A DNA stretch of 64,000 nucleotides, taken from the NCBI RefSeq assembly GCF_006352065.1, contig NZ_CP040915.1, positions 1,302,001 through 1,366,000 of the forward strand, given 5' to 3'. Position numbers and translations under genes: made by a program. This stretch comes from Georgenia yuyongxinii. GTDB lineage: Bacteria; Actinomycetota; Actinomycetes; Actinomycetales; Actinomycetaceae. Below the pieces are notes generated by a model, which saw only the letters and a list, made by a program, of their open reading frames with translations, did no database searches and was not told the DNA's origin. Of the stretch, positions 8,330 through 16,307 are shown in pieces (positions within the stretch are counted from its first letter, which is position 1; each line of letters opens with the position of its first letter).

Positions 8330-10008
8330 TGGACCAGCGAACTCCGGGCGACGTCCCCGAGGAGACCGGCGCCGCCGGTCCGGGCCCCGCCGGCGCTGCC
8401 CGCCGGGACCCCGCCGAGGCCGAGCGCGAGGCGCAGGAGCGCATCGCGGCGTTCATGGCGGCCGCCGACGCCCCGGACGACGGCGTCGACCCAGTCTCGG
8501 ACACGACCACGGAGGAGGACGAGCACGCGGCCGGCCTGCGGGCCCTCCTCGGCTCCGCCCTGTTCACCGGGCCCGACCCGGACGTGGCGGAGGAGGTGCT
8601 GCACGAGGAGGAGGCGGAGCCCTCCGACGCGCAGAAGCACGCCGTCGCCGTCGCCCACGCCCAGGCGGAGGAGCAGGTCCGGGGCATCTACCTCGACATC
8701 CTCGCCCGGGCGCCCGAGCACGACGTCCAGCCCAGCCTCCAGCGGGTCGCGGACGTGCTGGAGCTGCTGGGCGACCCGCACCGGGCCTATCCGGTCATCC
8801 ACCTGACCGGCACCAACGGCAAGACGTCGACCGCGCGCATGATCGAGCGGCTGCTGCGCGAGAAGGGCCTGCGCACGGGCCGGTTCACCTCCCCGCACCT
8901 GCACTCGGTGCGCGAGCGCATCGCCCTGGACGGTGCGCCGATCAGCCCCGAGGCCTTCGTGGCCACCTGGGAGGACGTCAAGCCCTACATCGAGATGGTC
9001 GACGCCCGGTCCCAGGCCGACGGCGGTCCGCGGCTGAGCTTCTTCGAGGTCTTCACCGTCATGGCCTACGCCGCGTTCGCCGACGCCCCGGTGGACGTCG
9101 CCGTCGTCGAGGTCGGCATGGGCGGGCGCTGGGACGCGACCAACGTGGCGGACGGGACCGTGGAGGTCCTCACCCGCATCGACCGCGACCACGAGCGGTG
9201 GCTCGGCCACACCCTGGAGGAGATCGCCGGGGAGAAGGTCGGCATCATCACCGACCGGTCCACGGTGCTCTCCGCCGCACAGCAGGAGGAGGTCGAGAGC
9301 GTCATCATGTCCGCTGCCGCCCAGCACGGGGCCCGGCTGCTGCGCGACGGGCAGGACCTCGCCGTCGTCGACCGCCAGCTCGGCGTGGGCGGGCAGCTGC
9401 TCACCCTGAGCACGCCCGCCGGCGTCTACCAGGACGTCTTCCTCCCGCTGCACGGCGAGCACCAGGCGCACAACGCGCTGCTCGCGCTCGCGGCGGTGGA
9501 GACCTTCTTCGGCGGCGCCGCCCTCGACGGCGGGGTCGTCGAGCAGGGCTTCGCCGGGGTCGACTCACCCGGTCGGCTCGAGCTCGTGCGGCGCAGCCCC
9601 ACGGTGCTGGTCGACGCCGCCCACAACCCGGCCGGCATCGACGCGCTCCGCGCCGCCATCGAGGAGGCATTCCCCTTCTCCCACCTCGTCGGCGTCGTGG
9701 GGGTCATGGCCGACAAGGACGCCGAGGGCATCCTCGCCGGCCTAGAGCCGCTGCTCGCCGAGATCGTCGTCACCCGGGCGACCACGGACCGTGCGATGGA
9801 CGTCGAGGAGCTCGCGGAGATCGCCGCCGACGTGTTCGGCGAGGAGCGGGTCCACGTGGCCGAACGCCTCGACGACGCGATCGACAAGGCCGCCACGCTG
9901 GCCGAGGCGGACCCCGAGGAGGTCGTGACGAGCACCGGGATCCTCGTGGCCGGCTCCGTGATCCTGGCTGCGGAGGCCCGGGCGCTGATGGGCAGGAAGA
10001 CCGCCTGA
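8329..10008 (+). CDS. folC: Bifunctional dihydrofolate / folylpolyglutamate synthase
   Basis: FolC adds glutamate to dihydropteroate and to reduced folates, which retains them in the cell and completes dihydrofolate synthesis. The product is 559 residues with the Mur-ligase-type P-loop LTGTNGKTSTARM near residue 160, then FTSPHLHSVRERI and VEVGMGGRWDATN, and a C-terminal Mur-ligase domain with VDAAHNPAGIDAL. The first 120 or so residues are an acidic, low-complexity extension (DDGVDPVSDTTTEEDEHAAG) not needed for the catalytic fold; similar N-terminal extensions occur in actinobacterial FolC. The ATG overlaps the ileS stop. In most actinobacteria DUF4233 and ndk follow directly; here dhaKLM intervenes. 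Confidence 0.95.
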   Translation: MDQRTPGDVPEETGAAGPGPAGAARRDPAEAEREAQERIAAFMAAADAPDDGVDPVSDTTTEEDEHAAGLRALLGSALFTGPDPDVAEEVLHEEEAEPSDAQKHAVAVAHAQAEEQVRGIYLDILARAPEHDVQPSLQRVADVLELLGDPHRAYPVIHLTGTNGKTSTARMIERLLREKGLRTGRFTSPHLHSVRERIALDGAPISPEAFVATWEDVKPYIEMVDARSQADGGPRLSFFEVFTVMAYAAFADAPVDVAVVEVGMGGRWDATNVADGTVEVLTRIDRDHERWLGHTLEEIAGEKVGIITDRSTVLSAAQQEEVESVIMSAAAQHGARLLRDGQDLAVVDRQLGVGGQLLTLSTPAGVYQDVFLPLHGEHQAHNALLALAAVETFFGGAALDGGVVEQGFAGVDSPGRLELVRRSPTVLVDAAHNPAGIDALRAAIEEAFPFSHLVGVVGVMADKDAEGILAGLEPLLAEIVVTRATTDRAMDVEELAEIAADVFGEERVHVAERLDDAIDKAATLAEADPEEVVTSTGILVAGSVILAAEARALMGRKTA

Positions 10009-10038
10009 GGTCGCCCGCCACCTCCTTCTCCTCCTTCC

Positions 10039-10194
10039 CGTGAGATGTCAGGTTCTCGGCGAGATGTCATGGCGCCCTAGCCGGTCCGTGAAATCTCACC
10101 GAGAACTTGACGTCTCGGTGAGGAGTTGACGTCTCACCGCGAACTTGACGTCTCGGTGAGGAGTTGACGTCTCACCGCGAACTTGACATCTCGG
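10039..10194. repeat. Hairpin-forming GAGATGTCA/TGACGTCTC repeat cluster
   Basis: The folC-dhaK spacer (about 310 bp without a gene) is dominated by variants of TGAGATGTCA and the inverse TGACGTCTCA. Copies on the left (10041 onward) face one way and those on the right (10107-10194) face the other. A 38-bp unit starting GAACTTGACGTCTCGG is repeated twice plus a partial copy. CTCACCGAGA (10095-10104) pairs perfectly with TCTCGGTGAG (10113-10122), so the cluster can form hairpins and may terminate folC transcription. Related copies occur at 26911-26942 and 27261-27314. Confidence 0.85.
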
Positions 10195-10320
10195 CCGCGT
10201 TGAAACGAGGCGGCGGTCGGTGATCGGGCGAAACCTGGCCGATCCGGGCGGGAAGGCGCAAGGATGAGCCCGTGGTCCGTGTGCGTCCTGGACCCTCCCG
10301 GCTACCGAAGGAGCACGTCG

Positions 10321-11322
<1,002 letters not shown>

Positions 11323-11327
11323 ACCAC

Positions 11328-11360
11328 CCGGCCGCGGCGGGACGGTCCCGCCGCGGCCGG
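11328..11360 (+). terminator. Strong hairpin between dhaK and dhaL (possible partial terminator)
   Basis: Arms at 11328-11343 and 11345-11360 are perfectly complementary over 16 bp, five bases after the dhaK stop, with no T-tract. Because dhaL and dhaM follow on the same strand, it more likely attenuates or protects the mRNA 3' end than ends the operon. Confidence 0.55.
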
Positions 11361-11364
11361 CGAG

Positions 11365-11458
11365 CCCGCACCACGGGCGCCGAGAACCGGCACGCCCAGC
11401 CCGCACCACGGGCGTGGAGAAGCCGGCACACCCCGCCCGCTCCACGGGCGCCGAGAAG
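11365..11458. repeat. Tandem ~35-bp repeat in the dhaK-dhaL spacer
   Basis: About two and a half imperfect copies of a unit beginning CCCGCACCACGGGCGCCGAG fill the space between the hairpin and the dhaL ribosome site. The last copy ends in the GAGAAGGA that serves dhaL. Confidence 0.75.
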
Positions 11459-11466
11459 GAGGACGC

Positions 11467-12102
11467 ATGACCGCCACCCTGGGGACCGAGTGGGCGCTGG
11501 ACTGGGTGGCCCGCGCGGCCACAGCAGTCTCCGAGCACCGGATCGACCTCATCGAGCTGGACCGGGCGATCGGCGACGGCGACCACGGCGAGAACATGGA
11601 CCGCGGTTTCACCGCCGTGACGGCCAAGCTCGCGGCGACCCGGCCGGAGTCGGCGGGGGAGGTGCTCAAGACGGTCGCGACCACCCTGATGTCCACGGTG
11701 GGCGGGGCCGCCGGGCCGCTCTACGGCACCGCGTTCCTCCGCGGTGCCAAGGCGGCCGACGGCGAGCTCGACGCCGCCGGGGTGGCCGCCGTGCTGGAGG
11801 CCGCCCTGGAGGGCATCAAGGCCCGCGGCAAGGCCGAGACGGGGGAGAAGACCATGGTGGACGCCTGGACCCCGGCCGCGGAGGCCGCGCGCGCCGCGGC
11901 GGACGCCGGGCGCAGCCCCGTCGAGGCCCTACGCGCCGCCGCGGATGCCGCGGCGGCGGGCGCGGACGCCACCGTGCCGATGGTCGCCACGAAAGGCCGC
12001 GCGAGCTACCTCGGCGAGCGCTCCGCCGGTCACCGTGACCCCGGCGCGGAGTCGTCCTCGCTGCTCCTCGCCGCAGCGGCAGAGGCGGCCGAGGCGCGGT
12101 GA
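11467..12102 (+). CDS. dhaL: PTS-dependent dihydroxyacetone kinase, ADP-binding subunit
   Basis: DhaL carries a tightly bound ADP/ATP that transfers phosphate to dihydroxyacetone held by DhaK and is recharged by DhaM. The product is 211 residues, the usual length. The Mg-binding acidic cluster is LDRAIGDGDHGENMDRG (about residues 31-47, with Asp32, Asp37 and Asp39). The nucleotide-cap region follows (LMSTVGGAAGPLYGTAFLRG), with GEKTMVDAWTPAAEAAR later. The ATG has GAGAAGGA upstream. The stop overlaps the GTG of dhaM by four bases (GTGA), giving translational coupling of the two subunits. Confidence 0.95.
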   Translation: MTATLGTEWALDWVARAATAVSEHRIDLIELDRAIGDGDHGENMDRGFTAVTAKLAATRPESAGEVLKTVATTLMSTVGGAAGPLYGTAFLRGAKAADGELDAAGVAAVLEAALEGIKARGKAETGEKTMVDAWTPAAEAARAAADAGRSPVEALRAAADAAAAGADATVPMVATKGRASYLGERSAGHRDPGAESSSLLLAAAAEAAEAR

Positions 12103-12848
12103 CGGCGAAGGCCGGCCTCGTCGTCGTCTCCCACTCGGTCCGGCTCGCCGAGGGGGTGGTCGAGGTGGCCGCGCAGATGGCGCCCGACGTCCCGATGCGA
12201 GCGGCGGGCGGGACCGAGGACGGCCGTGTCGGCACCAGCTTCGACAAGGTCGAGGCTGCGGTCTCCGCGCTGCTGGGGGAGGTGGAGCAGGTGGTCCTGC
12301 TCACCGACCTCGGCTCGGCCACGATGACGGCCGAGTCGGTGCTGGACGTGCTCGACGCTGACGTCGCCGACCGTGTGGTCCTCGCGGACGGTCCGCTCGT
12401 CGAAGGGGCGGTGGCCGGCGCGGTCGCCGCCCAGTCCGGGGCAGACGCCGCCGCGGTGGCCCGCGCCGTCGCCGAGGCGGCCAGCAGCTTCGCGGGTGCG
12501 GCTGGTGGCCCTGGTGACGCCGGGGCGACGGGGCAGCCCGGGACGGCACCGGCGCAGCAGCGGGCCGCAGGGAACGGCGCCGGCGACGGCGAGGCCCTCA
12601 CCGCCACGCTTACCCTGCGCAACAAGGTCGGTCTGCACGCCCGGCCGGCGGCGCTGCTCGCCCGGCTCGTGGCGGGGTTCGACGCCGAGGTGACCGTCAA
12701 CGACGTCGAGGCGGCCAGCGTGCTCGCCCTGATGGGACTCGGCCTGGAGCAGGGCGACGAGATGCACGTGCGGGCCCGCGGCGCGCAGGCTTCGGACGCC
12801 CTCGAGGCCGTCACCGTGGCGGTCGCGGACGGCTTCGGGGAGGAGTAG
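12099..12848 (+). CDS. dhaM: Dihydroxyacetone kinase phosphotransfer subunit (EIIA-Man/HPr fusion)
   Basis: DhaM receives phosphate from the PEP phosphotransferase system and rephosphorylates DhaL-bound ADP. The 249 residues hold two domains. A mannose-type EIIA domain at about 1-130 has its active His12 in VVVSHSVRLAEGV. An HPr domain at about 165-249 has its active His180 in NKVGLHARPAALLARL. A Gly/Ala-rich linker of about 35 residues joins them. There is no EI-like domain as in E. coli DhaM, so a separate enzyme I encoded elsewhere must supply phosphate. This shows the kinase is PEP-dependent and not the ATP-dependent single-chain type. Confidence 0.94.
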   Translation: MTAKAGLVVVSHSVRLAEGVVEVAAQMAPDVPMRAAGGTEDGRVGTSFDKVEAAVSALLGEVEQVVLLTDLGSATMTAESVLDVLDADVADRVVLADGPLVEGAVAGAVAAQSGADAAAVARAVAEAASSFAGAAGGPGDAGATGQPGTAPAQQRAAGNGAGDGEALTATLTLRNKVGLHARPAALLARLVAGFDAEVTVNDVEAASVLALMGLGLEQGDEMHVRARGAQASDALEAVTVAVADGFGEE

Positions 12849-12859
12849 CCGCGCCTGGG

Positions 12860-12865
12860 TAACCT
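12860..12865 (+). promoter_or_regulatory. -10 box TAACCT for a leaderless DUF4233 transcript
   Basis: TAACCT ends 6 nt before the GTG at 12872, the spacing of actinobacterial leaderless promoters. It would let DUF4233 be expressed independently of dhaKLM. Confidence 0.5.
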
Positions 12866-12871
12866 GAGGTG

Positions 12872-13303
12872 GTGACCGACCAGCCCTCCGCCACCCCGAC
12901 GCCCCACGCGCCGGCGGCGCCGCCACGCCCCCCCGGGTCCGCCCGGCGCATGTTCGCGATGACCGTCCTCGTCAGCGAGGTCTTCATCGTGCTGTTCGCC
13001 TCGCTGGTCGCCCACGGACTGCGGCTGGCCGACCTCGGCCTGATCTGGGGTGTGGGCGGTGCCGCGATGCTCGCCTGCGCGGTGTGCGCCGGTCTGCTGC
13101 GCCACCGCGCGGGCTACGTGCTCGGTTCCGTGGTGCAGGTGCTGCTGCTCGCGGCGGGATTCCTGCTGCCGATGATGTTCGTCATCGGGGTGATCTTCGG
13201 TGTGCTGTGGGTGGCGTCCGTCCAGCTCGGCGGGCGCATCGACGTCGAGCGCAAGCAGCGATACGCCGCCGAGGTGGAGCACTTCCGCTCGCAGTCGGCC
13301 TGA
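12872..13303 (+). CDS. DUF4233 membrane protein
   Basis: The product is about 143 residues from the GTG at 12872 (an adjacent in-frame GTG lies at 12869). After a Pro/Ala-rich cytoplasmic segment there are four predicted membrane helices: FAMTVLVSEVFIVLFASLVA, LADLGLIWGVGGAAMLACAV, AGYVLGSVVQVLLLAAGFL and MMFVIGVIFGVLWVASV. A short charged C-terminal tail follows (RIDVERKQRYAAEVEHF). This matches DUF4233, a family of unknown function usually encoded directly between folC and ndk in actinobacteria. Here dhaKLM separates it from folC, and map/DUF998 separates it from ndk. Confidence 0.85.
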   Translation: MTDQPSATPTPHAPAAPPRPPGSARRMFAMTVLVSEVFIVLFASLVAHGLRLADLGLIWGVGGAAMLACAVCAGLLRHRAGYVLGSVVQVLLLAAGFLLPMMFVIGVIFGVLWVASVQLGGRIDVERKQRYAAEVEHFRSQSA

Positions 13304-13312
13304 GCCAGGAGC

Positions 13313-14014
13313 TCACCTGGGCCGAAGTTCCGACTGCGGCGCGTGGTCCACGACCACCCCGCGCAGCCTGGCGGAGACCAGCGCGACCCACACCATCAGC
13401 ACGAGCGACACGAGCACCAGCCGGACGCTGGTCGCGCCCCACGGCCACCACGCCAGGACGGCGCCGACCACAGCGGTGCCCGAGCAGTAGCCGGCCCAGC
13501 CGCGCCGGCCGGACCGCGCGAACCGACGGGCGAGAAGCACGCACGCGACGAGCGCGGCGTTGATCGCCAGGGCGGTCCCGACGTCGTGCAGCACACCCTC
13601 CGTGCCGTGCAGCACGCCGTGCGCGCTGTGCAGCACGCGCTCTGCGCCGCCTGGCCGCGCTCCCGCGTCGTGCACGAGACCGGGCGGGAAGTCGCCGTAC
13701 GCGTCGACCCGGAACATCCCCGCCAGGATCAGGCCGACGCCCGCGGCACCCATCGCCTGGGCAGGTCCGGCCCCGCCCCACCGGTCCGGCGCCAGGTGGA
13801 GCCCGACGGCGAGTCCCTCCACGAGCAGGCCTGTCACCACGAAGGTGCTGATCTGGACCCAGCCGAGGTCCCCGTGACTGAGCAGGCTCAGGCCGTGCCG
13901 ACGCACGTCGAAGCCGTCGCGGAGCAGCATCTGGGCCCCGACGGACCCCAGGAAGAGCGGGCCGGCGACGACGCCGCCCGCCAGGAGCCGGCGGGCAGCC
14001 GCCCTCGCACCCAT
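13313..14014 (-). CDS. DUF998-like multi-pass membrane protein
   Basis: The product is 233 residues from the ATG at 14014, just 14 bases after the map stop, so the two are probably one transcript. Five or six membrane helices are predicted (LLAGGVVAGPLFLGSVGAQ, WVQISTFVVTGLLVEGLAVG, GVGLILAGMFRVD, LAINAALVACVLLARRF, RLVLVSLVLMVWVALV). The sequence GMFRVDAYGDFPPG resembles the FRVDPMLGFP-type signature of DUF998 proteins, whose function is unknown. Between two helices is a short internal repeat, HSAHGVLHGTEGVLHDV, from a tandem duplication at DNA level around 13590-13640. It is convergent with DUF4233. Confidence 0.75.
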   Translation of the reverse strand: MGARAAARRLLAGGVVAGPLFLGSVGAQMLLRDGFDVRRHGLSLLSHGDLGWVQISTFVVTGLLVEGLAVGLHLAPDRWGGAGPAQAMGAAGVGLILAGMFRVDAYGDFPPGLVHDAGARPGGAERVLHSAHGVLHGTEGVLHDVGTALAINAALVACVLLARRFARSGRRGWAGYCSGTAVVGAVLAWWPWGATSVRLVLVSLVLMVWVALVSARLRGVVVDHAPQSELRPR

Positions 14015-14028
14015 TGGAGCCGCCCGGC

Positions 14029-14793
14029 CTACCGCCCGGTCAGGACGACCGGGCCGCACTCGGTCACCGCGACCGTGTGCTCGCTGTGCGCCCCCCGCGA
14101 TCCGTCCGCGCTGCGCAGCGTCCACCCGTCCGCGTCGGTGTAGATCTCGTCGGTGCCGGCCAGGAACCACGGCTCGATCGCGATGACCAAGCCCGGCTGC
14201 AGCGGGTAGCCACGGCCCGCGCGACCGTCGTTGGGCACGTGGGGCTCACCGTGCATGGTGCGTCCGACGCCGTGCCCGCCGAACTGGGTGTTGACGAGGT
14301 AGCCGTGCTCGCGTGCCACGGCACCGATCGTCGCCGAGATGTCCCCGACCTTGTTGCCGACCACGGCGACCTCGATCGCCCGGGCCAGCGCCTCCTCGGT
14401 GGCGGCGATGAGCTGCAGGTCCTGCTCGCGCGGCGTCCCCACCACCAGGCTCAGCGCCGAGTCCGCCACCCATCCGTCGACGCTCGCGGCGAAGTCCACC
14501 GACAGCAGGTCGCCGTCACGCAGGCGGTAGTCGGAGGGGAGCCCGTGCAGCACGGCGTCGTTGATCGATGTGCACAGCACGTGACCGAAGGGGCTCCCGC
14601 CGAACGAGGGGTGGTAGTCGACGTAGCAGGATTCCGCACCCACCTCGCGGATCATCTGGTGCGCGAGGGTCTCCAGGTCGAGGAGATTGACGCCGACGTC
14701 GGCCGCTTCGCCCAGGGCGCGCAGGACGTCGGCAACGAACGCTCCGGCCGGGCGCATCGCGTCGATCTCGGTCGGCGCCTTCAGATCGATCAC
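14029..14793 (-). CDS. map: Methionine aminopeptidase, type I
   Basis: MetAP removes the initiator methionine from nascent proteins. The product is 254 residues. The complete dinuclear metal site is visible: Asp100 (LLSVDFAASVDG), Asp111 (VADSALSL), His174 (FGGHGVGRTMHGEPHV), Glu207 (AIEPWF) and Glu238 (HSEHTVAV), with the substrate-side His83 in VLHGLPSDYR. There is no N-terminal zinc-finger or SH3-binding extension, so it is a short cytosolic type I enzyme. It is probably the first gene of a two-gene unit with the DUF998 protein. It sits on the opposite strand between DUF4233 and ndk, an unusual place for map. Confidence 0.96.
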   Translation of the reverse strand: MIDLKAPTEIDAMRPAGAFVADVLRALGEAADVGVNLLDLETLAHQMIREVGAESCYVDYHPSFGGSPFGHVLCTSINDAVLHGLPSDYRLRDGDLLSVDFAASVDGWVADSALSLVVGTPREQDLQLIAATEEALARAIEVAVVGNKVGDISATIGAVAREHGYLVNTQFGGHGVGRTMHGEPHVPNDGRAGRGYPLQPGLVIAIEPWFLAGTDEIYTDADGWTLRSADGSRGAHSEHTVAVTECGPVVLTGR

Positions 14794-14929
14794 CGCCTCA
14801 GGTTAGAGGTCGAACCCGGCCCGGCACCTTCGCGGCGGTGCGGCGGTGCGGCGGTACGGCGTTAAGGCGGTGAGGTCGGCGGTGGGAGTGCCGCGCTCCG
14901 CCGACCGTGGGCGGCCGGCGGTGGGCCGG

Positions 14930-14935
14930 TAGGGT
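14930..14935 (+). promoter_or_regulatory. -10 box TAGGGT for a leaderless ndk transcript
   Basis: TAGGGT ends 8 nt before the ndk GTG at 14944, and no ribosome-binding sequence is present between them. Upstream, 14832-14860 is a low-complexity GCGGCGGT run. Confidence 0.5.
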
Positions 14936-14943
14936 GCCTGGAC

Positions 14944-15381
14944 GTGACCACATCTGACATCGCCACCGAGCGCACCCTCGTCATCGTCAAGCCCGACGGC
15001 GTCGCCCGTCACCTCATCGGTGAGGTGCTGCGCCGCGTCGAGGCGAAGGGGTACCGCACCGTCGCGCTCGAGCTGCGCACCGCGGACGCGGACCTGCTGG
15101 CCCAGCACTACGCCGAGCACGAAGGCAAGCCGTTCTTCGCGCCGCTCATTGAGTTCATGATGTCCGGCCCAGTCGTCGCCGCCATCGTGGAAGGGCACGG
15201 CGTCATCGAGGGCTTCCGTTCCCTCGCTGGCACGACGAACCCCACGTCCGCGGCCCCGGGCACCATCCGCGGCGACCTCGGGCGCGAGTGGGGCACCGCC
15301 GTCGTGCAGAACCTCGTCCACGGCTCGGACTCGCCGGAGTCGGCCGCCCGTGAGATCGGGCTGTGGTTCCCGGGGCTCTGA
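14944..15381 (+). CDS. ndk: Nucleoside-diphosphate kinase
   Basis: Ndk exchanges the terminal phosphate between nucleoside tri- and diphosphates and balances NTP pools. The product is 145 residues. The phospho-accepting His126 is in the family signature [33 protein letters not shown] lies near the N-terminus, and [20 protein letters not shown] forms the nucleotide-binding part. The GTG start has no Shine-Dalgarno sequence and a TAGGGT box 8 nt upstream, so a leaderless mRNA is likely. The usual neighbours folC and DUF4233 lie 5 and 2 kb upstream. Confidence 0.97.
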   Translation: MTTSDIATERTLVIVKPDGVARHLIGEVLRRVEAKGYRTVALELRTADADLLAQHYAEHEGKPFFAPLIEFMMSGPVVAAIVEGHGVIEGFRSLAGTTNPTSAAPGTIRGDLGREWGTAVVQNLVHGSDSPESAAREIGLWFPGL

Positions 15382-15387
15382 GCCTGC

Positions 15388-16086
15388 TCACGACCGTTCC
15401 CCGACGCCCGGGTCCGGCCACAGCGGCCGGGCTCGGGCGGCGGCGTCGCGGATGACGTCGGCGTCCAGGTCCCCAACGGTCGTCTCGATGTCGCGTGCCG
15501 GCCAGCGGCACACGACCCGCAGTGGCCCCGGCGGAGGCAACGGCCACAGCCAGTAGTCCCGCTCGGCCCGGTCGGCGTGGCTCACCCCGCTGCGGCGCGC
15601 GAGGACCGGATGGTCCGGCGCCCAGTCGACGCTCCCGCGGCCGTGCTCGATCAGCTGGCGGTACGGGTCCGGGCCCGCGCTGGTGACGCGGCGCCCGTCC
15701 GCCAGCTCCATCTCCCACACCAGCCGCGCCGCGCGCCACTCGGCCGCGGCGGCGGGGCCGGTCGGGCCGTCCACGTCGACGCCGGTTTCGGGCCCGTCCA
15801 TGTCGAGGAGCGTGTCCGGGCTGTCCGGGCTGCCCGGGCGGTCCGGGCTGTTGCGGGCGCCGCGCGGCGCGTCACGGTGCAAGCGCACACCGACGGCGAG
15901 CCCCACTCCGGTCGGGTAAGCCCGCATCTCGGTCAGCACCACGACGGCCTGTGCGGACCGTCCCAGCACCAGCTCCACCGGCACGACGCCCGGCATGAGG
16001 TCACCTGGAGGCCATGCCCAGACCGGACGGGGTGCCCGTCCCGCTCGGGGTTCGACGGGCCCGGGCGACTCGGCGGTGGTCGGCAT
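15388..16086 (-). CDS. Conserved hypothetical actinobacterial protein
   Basis: I do not recognise a named family. The product is about 232 residues from the ATG at 16086. It has no signal peptide or membrane helix. Its most distinctive part is the C-terminal half, with DYWLWPLPPPGPLRVVCRWP followed by ARDIETTVGDLDADVIRDAA and ARARPLWPD. The WPLPPPGPL-type tail is a pattern I associate with uncharacterised actinobacterial proteins. The N-terminal half has a beta-rich VPVELVLGRSAQAVVVLTEM and a Ser/Pro/Asp-rich insert (RPGSPDSPDTLLDMDGPETG) of low complexity. It is convergent with ndk and divergent from smc. Confidence 0.6.
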   Translation of the reverse strand: MPTTAESPGPVEPRAGRAPRPVWAWPPGDLMPGVVPVELVLGRSAQAVVVLTEMRAYPTGVGLAVGVRLHRDAPRGARNSPDRPGSPDSPDTLLDMDGPETGVDVDGPTGPAAAAEWRAARLVWEMELADGRRVTSAGPDPYRQLIEHGRGSVDWAPDHPVLARRSGVSHADRAERDYWLWPLPPPGPLRVVCRWPARDIETTVGDLDADVIRDAAARARPLWPDPGVGERS

Positions 16087-16294
16087 GTACGGCCTCTTTC
16101 CGGACGACGTGCCACGAGCCTGGTACTGGGCCGGCCGGGTCCGTCCGATCTTCCCGGGTGGGGTCGTGCGACCACCGTGGATTTGCGGCACCAGGTTTCG
16201 TCCGACTCCGGGTGGCCAGCGCGCCAGACTGGTATGTCGGCATTCCGGCGCGCGGCCTGTGGACGACCTGACGTTCACCGTCCTCGCGGGGCCA

Positions 16295-16300
16295 TATGCT
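16295..16300 (+). promoter_or_regulatory. -10 box TATGCT for a leaderless smc transcript
   Basis: TATGCT ends 7 nt before the GTG at 16308. This supports the GTG over the ATG at 16296, which lies inside the -10 element itself. Confidence 0.55.
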
Positions 16301-16307
16301 GCCGTTC

